Assembly: GCA_041940385.1 (NCBI GenBank)
Contig: JBGTSD010000081.1
Coordinates: 1-13,949 of the forward strand
Direction: 5' to 3'
Origin: JACVCK01 sp041940385
GTDB lineage: Bacteria > Planctomycetota > Phycisphaerae > Phycisphaerales > UBA1924
DNA: 13,949 nucleotides
Shown here: in pieces, positions 1-5,834 of the stretch
How the letters are laid out: each line of letters begins with the position of its first letter
How positions within the stretch are numbered: position 1 is the first letter of the stretch
Translations under genes and position numbers: made by a program
The notes under the pieces: model-generated
The model's input: only the letters and a program-made list of their open reading frames with translations
What the model was told of the DNA's origin: nothing
Databases searched by the model: none

Positions 1-658
1 GGTTGATGAAGATCACGGAGCAGTTGGACTTGGCGATGGCGCCGGTGAGCTTGCGCATCGCCTGGCTCATGAGGCGCGCCTGGAGGCCCACGTGCGTGTC
101 GCCCATCTCGCCCTCAATCTCCGCCTTCGGGATCAGCGCGGCGACGGAGTCCACGACGATGAGGTCCACGGCGCTCGAGCGGACGAGCAGTTCGCAGATG
201 TCGAGCGCCTGCTCGCCGCAGTCCGGCTGGGAGACGAGCAGGTCGTCGATGTTGACGCCGATGCGCCGGGCCCAGGAGGGATCGAGGGCGTGCTCGGCGT
301 CGATGAACGCGGCGACGCCGCCTTCCTTCTGCGCGTTGGCGGCGACGGTGAGGGCGACGGTGGTCTTGCCGGAGGATTCCGGGCCGAAGACCTCGATGAT
401 GCGTCCGCGGGGGATGCCCTTGCCGCCGAGCGCGAGGTCGAGCGAGAGGCAGCCCGTGGAGATGCCGGGGATGGCGAGGTGGGCCTCTTCGTCGAGGCGC
501 ATGATCGAGCCCTTGCCGAAGGACTTCTCGATCTGGCTGATGGTGCGCTGGAGCGCCTGCGCCTTGCCCTTGTCTTCGATTGCCACGGCGATTCGACCGT
601 CCTTTGAAGTTGCGGACACTCGGGCACTCTCCTTGGATGACTTGGTGCTTGCGACCAT
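1..658 (-). CDS. recA: RecA recombinase (N-terminal 219 residues, cut by window edge)
   Basis: RecA coats single-stranded DNA, drives ATP-dependent strand exchange in homologous repair, and triggers LexA-type self-cleavage. Reading the minus strand from the ATG at 658 gives an open frame to base 2. It contains the Walker A motif GPESSGKT at residues 92-99, then AFIDAEHALDP, the Walker B region DLIVVDSVAALIPKAEIEG, and the loop region MGDTHVGLQARLMSQAMRKLTG, all diagnostic of RecA. The Walker A lies about 25 residues later than in E. coli RecA, so there is a short Ser/Lys-rich N-terminal extension. Start choice is supported by AGGAGG 8 nt upstream. It follows murD on the same strand with a 65-nt gap that may hold its own promoter. 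The C-terminal third is off the window. Confidence 0.97.
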   Translation of the reverse strand, partial: MVASTKSSKESARVSATSKDGRIAVAIEDKGKAQALQRTISQIEKSFGKGSIMRLDEEAHLAIPGISTGCLSLDLALGGKGIPRGRIIEVFGPESSGKTTVALTVAANAQKEGGVAAFIDAEHALDPSWARRIGVNIDDLLVSQPDCGEQALDICELLVRSSAVDLIVVDSVAALIPKAEIEGEMGDTHVGLQARLMSQAMRKLTGAIAKSNCSVIFIN

Positions 659-666
659 ACCGGCTG

Positions 667-672
667 CCTCCT
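667..672 (-). promoter_or_regulatory. recA Shine-Dalgarno site
   Basis: The minus strand reads AGGAGG, a near-consensus ribosome binding site, 8 nt before the ATG at 658. It fixes the recA start and supports the N-terminal extension. Confidence 0.8.
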
Positions 673-698
673 GTCTCCGTCGATGTTCGGGATGCGAT

Positions 699-727
699 AG
701 GATGACAGAGGCGATCGGAGCCGTCAA
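699..727 (-). promoter_or_regulatory. candidate sigma-70 type promoter of recA
   Basis: On the minus strand a TTGACG hexamer (722-727, overlapping the murD stop codon) is followed after exactly 17 nt by CATCCT (699-704), which matches TATAAT at three positions including the conserved A2 and T6. Transcription would start near 692 and give a leader of about 34 nt carrying the AGGAGG site. A CGAAC sequence (685-689 on the minus strand) lies just downstream. It resembles one half of the Gram-positive-type LexA box, but no matching GTTCG half follows. The promoter call rests on spacing and weak consensus only. Confidence 0.35.
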
Positions 728-2145
728 GACGCGTTCGGTACTTTTTCGGAAAGTTTTTGTTTGGGTTCGGAATCGGGTGAACGGGCGAGGCGGGCGAAGG
801 CCTCGCCGCGCTCTTCGTAATTCGTGAACTGGTCCCAACTTGCGCAGCCGGGGCTGAGCAGCAGGACGTCGCCGGGCTCGGCCCGGGCCAGGGCGCGCTC
901 CACGGCGGGAACGAGGGTGGTGCACTCGTGGACCGCCGCGGAGGGGGCGCCGGCCTGGCGCGCGGCGGCGGCGATGGCGGGCCCGGTGGTCCCGATGGTG
1001 TAGAGGCCGGCGAGCTGCTTCGCGAGCGCGCCGATCGGCGCGAGGTCGATCTTCTTGTCGTAGCCGCCGGCGATGAGGTGCACGCGCGAGCCGGCGCCGT
1101 CGAAGGCGCGCACGGCGATGGTGGTGGATTCGGGCGTGGTGGACTTGGAGTCGTTGTAGAAGCGCACGCCGCGGCGTTCACCGACGAACTGGAGCCGATG
1201 CGCCAGCCCGGGGAACGAGGCGAGCTGCTGCGCGACGGACGCGGGCGCAACGCCGAGCGCGGCGCCGACGGCGCGCGCGGCGAGCATGGCGTTGGCGATG
1301 TTGTGCGACCCCGGGACCATGAGCTCGGGGAGCGCTTCGCGGAGCGCGGCGAGAGTTGCCGGATTTTCCGGGGCCAAGGCGCCCGGCGCGCGTCGGACGC
1401 CGTCGGCGACGCCGCCCCACTCGGCGCAGAGCGCCACATCGTCGGGGCGCTGCCGCTCGTAGATGCCCGCCTTGCTGGCGCGGTAGTGCGCCATGTCGCC
1501 GTGCCAGTCCATGTGATTGGGCGCGAGATTCGTCAGCACGGCGATGTGCGGCGCCCAGCCGTTCGCGTCGGGATAGCCCACGCCTTCACCGAGCCAATAG
1601 AGCATGGCGCTCGAGAGTTCGAGGACGATGTGGTCGTTCGGCCCGATCCCGGCGAGATCCCCGAGGAGCGAGCCGCCGATGTTGCCGCCGAGGAAGACGC
1701 GATGGTCGGACGCGCGCTCGAGGGCGTGGGCGATCATCGCGGTGGTGGTGCTTTTGCCGACCGAGCCGGTGACGCCGACGATGCGCTCGCGCGCGGGGAG
1801 GCGCTCGACGAGGAGGCGGATCTCGGTGGTGATGGGGACCGACGCGGCCGCGGCGGCGCGGAGGAAGCGGTTGTCCCACGGCTTGGGGACGGCGGGGTTG
1901 GCGACGACGAGGTCGGTGTCGGTGAAGTCCGCGACGTTGTGTTCGCCGAGGCGGAGGCGGACGGCGCCCTGCTCGATCTCGCGCGAGAGTTCGGCGAGGG
2001 AGTCGCGCAGGCGGACTTCGGGCTCGAGGTCGGTCAGGAGGACGTCGGCGCCCTGCGCGGCAAGCCAGCGCGACACGCCGACGCCGCCGCCGAATCGGCC
2101 GAGGCCCATCACCGTCACGCGCTTCCCTGCGAGCGAGGCGGTCAT
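724..2145 (-). CDS. murD: UDP-N-acetylmuramoylalanine--D-glutamate ligase (MurD)
   Basis: This cytoplasmic Mur ligase adds D-glutamate to UDP-MurNAc-L-Ala, using ATP, in peptidoglycan precursor synthesis. Numbering from the ATG at 2145 (473 aa), the protein shows a nucleotide-fold start GLGRFGGG (14-21), the ATP loop VTGSVGKSTT (125-134), ELSS (176-179), NLAPNHMD (206-213), GSHNIAN (279-285), NDSKST (331-336), GGYDKK (360-365) and LSPGCASWDQF (430-440). All lie in the order expected of MurD. The P-loop reads GSVGKST where most Mur ligases have GTNGKST or similar. An in-frame ATG at 2154 would add MRT. I prefer 2145 because a TACAAT hexamer overlaps the 2154 ATG and sits 7 nt before 2145. It lies upstream of recA rather than in a visible division/cell-wall cluster. 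Family confidence is high; the exact start is uncertain. Confidence 0.93.
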   Translation of the reverse strand: MTASLAGKRVTVMGLGRFGGGVGVSRWLAAQGADVLLTDLEPEVRLRDSLAELSREIEQGAVRLRLGEHNVADFTDTDLVVANPAVPKPWDNRFLRAAAAASVPITTEIRLLVERLPARERIVGVTGSVGKSTTTAMIAHALERASDHRVFLGGNIGGSLLGDLAGIGPNDHIVLELSSAMLYWLGEGVGYPDANGWAPHIAVLTNLAPNHMDWHGDMAHYRASKAGIYERQRPDDVALCAEWGGVADGVRRAPGALAPENPATLAALREALPELMVPGSHNIANAMLAARAVGAALGVAPASVAQQLASFPGLAHRLQFVGERRGVRFYNDSKSTTPESTTIAVRAFDGAGSRVHLIAGGYDKKIDLAPIGALAKQLAGLYTIGTTGPAIAAAARQAGAPSAAVHECTTLVPAVERALARAEPGDVLLLSPGCASWDQFTNYEERGEAFARLARSPDSEPKQKLSEKVPNAS

Positions 2146-2152
2146 CGTGCGC

Positions 2153-2158
2153 ATTGTA
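2153..2158 (-). promoter_or_regulatory. candidate -10 hexamer (TACAAT) for murD, leaderless arrangement
   Basis: The minus strand carries TACAAT, five of six matches to TATAAT, followed by 7 nt and the ATG at 2145. Transcription would begin at or next to the A of the start codon. No convincing -35 or Shine-Dalgarno sequence is visible. It lies back to back with the candidate -10 for the M28 gene at 2191-2196. Confidence 0.35.
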
Positions 2159-2190
2159 CGGGCGGGGGGACGGAGGGCGCGGCGGAGAAG

Positions 2191-2196
2191 TATGCT
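2191..2196 (+). promoter_or_regulatory. candidate -10 hexamer (TATGCT) for the M28 peptidase gene
   Basis: TATGCT lies 6 nt before the ATG at 2203 and has the TANNNT form. The only Shine-Dalgarno-like sequence, GGAGAAG at 2184-2190, is 12 nt from the ATG, farther than usual. Either a leaderless transcript or a weak, distant ribosome site is possible. Confidence 0.3.
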
Positions 2197-2202
2197 GGCG
2201 GC

Positions 2203-3681
2203 ATGAAGAAGACGGTGACGACGTTGGCCGCGGCGGCGCTGGCGGCTGTTTCGGGATGGTCGATGGGGTGCGCTTCGTCGCAGGATGCGGGCGTGTCGGG
2301 CTTGATCCCCGTGGTGCCCCGGGAGGCGCCGCCGGCGGAGGTGGACGCGGCGCTCGCGGACATCTCGGCGCTGCGTCTGCGCGAGGCGGTGGACCGGCTG
2401 GCGGGGTTCGGGACGCGTCACACGCTGTCGGACACCTCGTCGCCGGACCGGGGCATCGGTGCGGCGCGGGCGTGGATCGCTCGGTCGTTCCAGGAGGCGG
2501 CGGACGAATCGGGCCGGGTGGGCGATGAGTCGGTGAGCGTGCTGTTCGACTCGCACATGGTGGCGCCGGACGGTCGGCGGATCACGCGCGAGGTCGAGAT
2601 CGTGAACGTGCTGTGCGTGATCCCGGGGTCGAACCCGGCGGCGCGGGACCGGCTCTATTACGCCACGGCGCACTACGACACGATCTGCAGCGAGAACACG
2701 GACTCTGAGTGCGAGGCGCCGGGCGCGAACGACAATGCGTCGGGCACGGCGCTCCTGATCGAGATGGCGCGGGCGCTCTCGAAACAGCGTCACGACGCGA
2801 CGATCGTGCTGATGGCGACGGCGGGCGAGGAGCAGGGGCTGTACGGCGCGCGCAGGCACGCGGAGCGCATCCGGGCCGAGGGACGGGACGTGCGCGCGGT
2901 GCTGAACAATGACACGGTGGGCGATCCGGCGGGGCCGTACGCGAAGGGGAGCAAGGAAGCGGCGACGGCGCGGAAGACGGTGCGGATCTTCTCGGAGGGA
3001 CTGCCGCGCGGCGCGACCCCGGAGGAGCTGCAGCGGATCGCCGCGCTGGGCGCGGAGAACGACGGCGCGGCGCGGACGCTGGCGCGGTACGTGGCGGAGG
3101 TCGGCGTGTGGCACGACCTCGACGTGCAGCCGACCCTGATCTACCGGAACGACCGCTTCCTGCGCGGCGGCGACCACACGGCGTTTCTCGAGCACGGCTA
3201 TCCCGCGGCGGTGCGCTTCACCGTGCTCTACGAGGACTACGACCGGCAGCACCAGAACGTGCGCGAGGAGTGGATCGAGCGCGACGGGAAGAAGCGGCAG
3301 GTGCAGTTCGGCGACCTGGCGCAGTACGTGGAGGAGGACTATCTCGCGGGCGTCACGCGTCTGAACACCGCGGCAATGATGCACCTGGCCAACGCGCCGG
3401 CGGCGCCGGCGAACGCGCGGATCATCACGGCGTCGCTGGAGAATCCGACGCGGCTGCGCTGGGATGCGCCGGCGAGCGACAACAATCCGGAAGAGATCGC
3501 CGGCTACGAGGTCGTGATGCGCACGACGACGTCGGCGGTGTGGCAGTTCGCGAAGGATGTCGGGCTGACGGGCGAAGCGGTGATCGACCTCAGCAAGGAC
3601 AACTGGCTCTTCGGCGTGCGCGCGTACGACCGCGACGGCTACCGGAGCCCGGTGTCGTTCCCGATCGCGGCGCGGGAGTGA
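2203..3681 (+). CDS. M28-family zinc metallopeptidase, probable lipoprotein with C-terminal fibronectin-like domain
   Basis: The 492-aa protein begins with a Lys-Lys signal peptide and GWSMGC, so Cys23 is a possible lipid-attachment site, although the position before Met-Gly is Ser rather than the usual Leu. The catalytic domain shows the M28 metal set: AHYDT (His157), GANDNASG (bridging Asp177), AGEEQG (catalytic Glu209 and ligand Glu210), NNDTVGD (Asp237) and GGDHTAF (His325). M28 enzymes are aminopeptidases or carboxypeptidases using two zinc ions; the substrate cannot be told here. Cys162 and Cys170 lie between the first two ligands and may pair. Residues about 400-490 (RLRWDAP, IAGYEVVMR, WLFGVRAYDRDGYRS) look like a fibronectin type III domain. 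It is divergent from murD, and chrA follows 15 nt downstream, so the two are probably co-transcribed. It likely acts outside the cytoplasmic membrane on peptides. Confidence 0.88.
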   Translation: MKKTVTTLAAAALAAVSGWSMGCASSQDAGVSGLIPVVPREAPPAEVDAALADISALRLREAVDRLAGFGTRHTLSDTSSPDRGIGAARAWIARSFQEAADESGRVGDESVSVLFDSHMVAPDGRRITREVEIVNVLCVIPGSNPAARDRLYYATAHYDTICSENTDSECEAPGANDNASGTALLIEMARALSKQRHDATIVLMATAGEEQGLYGARRHAERIRAEGRDVRAVLNNDTVGDPAGPYAKGSKEAATARKTVRIFSEGLPRGATPEELQRIAALGAENDGAARTLARYVAEVGVWHDLDVQPTLIYRNDRFLRGGDHTAFLEHGYPAAVRFTVLYEDYDRQHQNVREEWIERDGKKRQVQFGDLAQYVEEDYLAGVTRLNTAAMMHLANAPAAPANARIITASLENPTRLRWDAPASDNNPEEIAGYEVVMRTTTSAVWQFAKDVGLTGEAVIDLSKDNWLFGVRAYDRDGYRSPVSFPIAARE

Positions 3682-3696
3682 GCCAAGCGAACGTAC

Positions 3697-4896
3697 ATGG
3701 TGGAGTCGGCGAATAGCTCGATGCCGGCGCCGCCGCGGGAAACGCTGCCGAGGTTATTCATTCGATTCCTGCGCTTCGGTCTGCTCGCGTGGGGCGGGCC
3801 GGTGGCGCAGATCGGGCTGTTGCGCGAGGAGCTGGTCGAGCGGGAGCGCTGGATCTCGCGCGAGCGGTTCAACCGGGTGCTCGCGGTGTACCAGGCGCTG
3901 CCGGGGCCCGAGGCGACGGAGCTGTGCTGCTACTTCGGGATGGTGTCGCGCGGGCGTGTGGGGTCGGTGGTGGCGGGGCTGGGGTTCGTGCTGCCGGGGT
4001 TCGTGATGATGTTCGCACTGTCGTGGCTGTACGTGCGGTACGGCGTGCGCGCGGGGCCGCTGGGCGCGGCGTTCGTGGGGATGCAGGCGGCGGTGTGCGC
4101 GCTCATCGTGCGCGCGGTGCACCGAATCGGCGGGCACGCGCTGACGGATCGGACGCTGTGGACGATCGCGCTCGGCGCGGCGGCGGGGCAGCTCGCGGGC
4201 GTGCACTTCGCGATCACGCTGGCGTGCGCGGGCGCGGCGGCGGTGCTGGCAAGGAAGAAGCAGTGGGCCCTGGTCGCGATCATCGCGGCGGCGTTCGCGG
4301 GGGCGGTGGTTTGGGCGGTGATGCACGAGGCGGATGCGACGGCGGCGATGTCGGACGGGAGCGGCGCGGCGTCGCCGGCGTCGGCGTTCGGCTCGGGATT
4401 GCGCGGCGGCTTGCTGACCTTCGGCGGCGCGTACACGGTCATCCCGTTCCTTCAGCGCGACGCGGTCGAGGTCGGCGGGTGGTTGACGAACGAGGAGTTC
4501 CTCGACTGTCTCGCGCTCTCGGGCGTGCTGCCGGCGCCGCTGATCATCTTCGGGACGATGGTCGGGTACCTGGCGGCAGGGCCCGTCGGTTCGCTGCTGA
4601 TGACGCTCGGCCTGTTCCTGCCGGCGTTCTCGTTCACGTTGATCGGGCACGGATTCTTCGAGCGGCTGGTGGATGATGCGCGGTTCCACGCTCTGCTCGA
4701 CGGGGTGACGGCGGGAGTCGTGGGGCTAATCGGCGCGACGGCGGCGATCCTGCTCGTGGATGCGATCCGGGACCTGCCGGCGGCGCTGATCTTCGCGGGC
4801 GCGCTGCTGACGCTGTACCGCTGGCGGTCGAAGTGGGCGATCCCGGCGGTGGTGCTCGGCGCCGCGGTGGTTGGGTTCCTGGCGCTGGGGTCGTAG
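3697..4896 (+). CDS. chrA: ChrA-family chromate/anion transporter (two-domain form)
   Basis: This 399-aa inner-membrane protein has the duplicated architecture of long-chain ChrA. The first half shows FGLLAWGGPVAQIG (27-40) and LPGPEA (68-73). The second half repeats the pattern with TFGGAYTVIPF (241-251) and LPAPL (278-282). The halves are joined by a soluble Ala/Ser-rich loop at about 211-230. About ten hydrophobic segments are visible. Known ChrA proteins export chromate; relatives outside resistance operons have untested substrates, so 'chromate' is a family label. The start is uncertain: ATG 3697 has no ribosome site, and ATG 3721 (Met9) is an alternative. It follows the M28 gene by 15 nt and ends 2 nt from the stop of the convergent terC gene. 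No chrB regulator is present in the window. Confidence 0.9.
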   Translation: MVESANSSMPAPPRETLPRLFIRFLRFGLLAWGGPVAQIGLLREELVERERWISRERFNRVLAVYQALPGPEATELCCYFGMVSRGRVGSVVAGLGFVLPGFVMMFALSWLYVRYGVRAGPLGAAFVGMQAAVCALIVRAVHRIGGHALTDRTLWTIALGAAAGQLAGVHFAITLACAGAAAVLARKKQWALVAIIAAAFAGAVVWAVMHEADATAAMSDGSGAASPASAFGSGLRGGLLTFGGAYTVIPFLQRDAVEVGGWLTNEEFLDCLALSGVLPAPLIIFGTMVGYLAAGPVGSLLMTLGLFLPAFSFTLIGHGFFERLVDDARFHALLDGVTAGVVGLIGATAAILLVDAIRDLPAALIFAGALLTLYRWRSKWAIPAVVLGAAVVGFLALGS

Positions 4897-4898
4897 CG

Positions 4899-5657
4899 CT
4901 ACTCGCCGATTTCGGCGGCGCGGGCCTTGGCCTTCCGGCGCTCGGAGTTCAGGCGGACGCGCATGTTGAGGAACTCGATGACGAGGGAGAAGACCATGGC
5001 GAAGTAGATGTAGCCGCGGTCGAGGTGCTGGCCGAGTCCGTCGGCGATGAGCAGCACGCCGATCATGATGAGGAAGGCGAGGGCGAGCATCTTGATGGTC
5101 GGATGCCGCTCGACGAAGCGGCTGATGCGCCCGGCGAAGATCATCATGACGATCACGGCGATGACGATCGCGGTGATCATGACGATCACCTCGTCAACCA
5201 TGCCGACGGCGGTGATGACGGAGTCGAGGGAGAAGACGGCGTCGAGAATGAGGATCTGCATGATCGCCGCGGAGAAGGACGGCGCGCGTTTCGCCATCGC
5301 TTCATGGCCGTCGCCCTCGACCTTGGCGTGGATCTCCTTGGTGGCCTTGGCGACGAGGAAGAGCCCGCCGAGGACGAGGATGATGTCCTTGCCGCTGACG
5401 CCGTGGTCGATGCCGATGGCGTCGAGACGGAAGAGCTCGTTCTGCAGGCGCATGATCCAGGAGATGGCGAGGAGCAGCACGATGCGCATGAGCATCGCGA
5501 GCGCCAGGCCGATGAACCGCGCCTTGGCCTGCTGCGACTCCGGCAGCCGCCCGGTGACGATGGCGATGACGATGACGTTGTCCACCCCGAGCACGACCTC
5601 GAGGGCCGTGAGGGTGACGAGGGCGGTGAGGTTGGCGGTCGTGAAGAGGTCGGCCAC
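4899..5657 (-). CDS. TerC-family integral membrane protein (possible metal exporter)
   Basis: This 252-aa protein has about seven membrane segments and the TerC signature pair: LTALEVVLGVDNVIVIAI (16-33, with Glu20, Asp26, Asn27) and LDAVFSLDSVITAVG (138-152, with Asp139, Asp145). It also has FLIMIGVLLIADG (195-207) and GYIYFAMVFSLVIEFLN (215-231). Characterised TerC relatives such as Alx and MeeF/MeeY export Mn2+, some loading exported enzymes; others belong to tellurite-resistance operons. I chose the GTG at 5657 because GGAG lies 5 nt upstream and the protein then starts at the family's usual position. An ATG at 5690 would add 11 residues and has no good ribosome site. It is tail-to-tail with chrA and divergent from the secreted-protein gene across a structured gap. 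No yybP-ykoY riboswitch consensus was recognised upstream. Confidence 0.9.
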   Translation of the reverse strand: MADLFTTANLTALVTLTALEVVLGVDNVIVIAIVTGRLPESQQAKARFIGLALAMLMRIVLLLAISWIMRLQNELFRLDAIGIDHGVSGKDIILVLGGLFLVAKATKEIHAKVEGDGHEAMAKRAPSFSAAIMQILILDAVFSLDSVITAVGMVDEVIVMITAIVIAVIVMMIFAGRISRFVERHPTIKMLALAFLIMIGVLLIADGLGQHLDRGYIYFAMVFSLVIEFLNMRVRLNSERRKAKARAAEIGE

Positions 5658-5662
5658 GGTCG

Positions 5663-5666
5663 CTCC
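5663..5666 (-). promoter_or_regulatory. Shine-Dalgarno site deciding the terC GTG start
   Basis: The minus strand reads GGAG, 5 nt before the GTG at 5657. Nothing comparable precedes the in-frame ATG at 5690, so this site and family alignment favour the GTG. Confidence 0.5.
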
Positions 5667-5721
5667 GGGGGTCTGGGGACGGCGGGGCATCCTACCGGAA
5701 GGGTCCGAGAACGCTGCCGCA

Positions 5722-5759
5722 CGCGTCGCGGGGGGCCGCGGCGTAACGCGGGCGACGCG
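5722..5759. other. GC-rich bulged stem-loop in the divergent terC / secreted-protein gap
   Basis: An 8-bp perfect outer stem (CGCGTCGC at 5722-5729 with GCGACGCG at 5752-5759) stacks on a 5-bp inner stem (CCGCG at 5736-5740 with CGCGG at 5747-5751) closing a six-base loop, GCGTAA. A run of six G on one side (5730-5735) is the only bulge. It could act in the leader RNA of either divergent gene, or as an operator. Some such pairing is expected by chance in DNA this rich in G and C. Confidence 0.4.
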
Positions 5760-5774
5760 ACCCCGTACAACTCA

Positions 5775-5799
5775 CCGGACACCCCCACCACTCGTCCGG
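5775..5799 (+). other. inverted repeat in the leader of the secreted-protein gene
   Basis: CCGGAC (5775-5780) and GTCCGG (5794-5799) form a perfect 6-bp stem around a 13-nt C-rich loop, ending 35 nt before the ATG at 5835. It could be an operator or leader hairpin. No T-run follows, so it is not a standard terminator. Confidence 0.3.
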
Positions 5800-5821
5800 C
5801 GACGCGCCGGCCTCACTCTTC

Positions 5822-5825
5822 GGAG
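5822..5825 (+). promoter_or_regulatory. Shine-Dalgarno site of the secreted-protein gene
   Basis: GGAG lies 9 nt before the ATG at 5835 and fixes the start at a good signal peptide, against a long upstream open frame that is only the antisense of terC. Confidence 0.6.
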
Positions 5826-5834
5826 ACACTCGAC

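Noticed and set aside
928..2202. Plus-strand open frame running into the M28 gene from 928.
   Set aside because: It is antisense to murD, has no domain features, and the signal peptide at 2203 marks the real start.
2155..3384. In-frame N-terminal extension of murD on the minus strand, antisense to the M28 gene.
   Set aside because: The extension is Arg/His/Pro-rich shadow sequence. MurD homology starts at about 2145, and the opposite strand encodes a complete M28 peptidase.
4833..5834. In-frame upstream extension of the secreted-protein frame, Asp/His/Glu-rich and antisense to terC.
   Set aside because: Its acidic-His composition looks tempting next to the His-rich tail, but it is the reverse of the TerC membrane segments. 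A signal peptide and ribosome site mark the true start at 5835.
5691..5834. A yybP-ykoY manganese riboswitch upstream of terC.
   Set aside because: The conserved loop sequences of that riboswitch were not found by eye on the minus strand; only generic GC stems are present.
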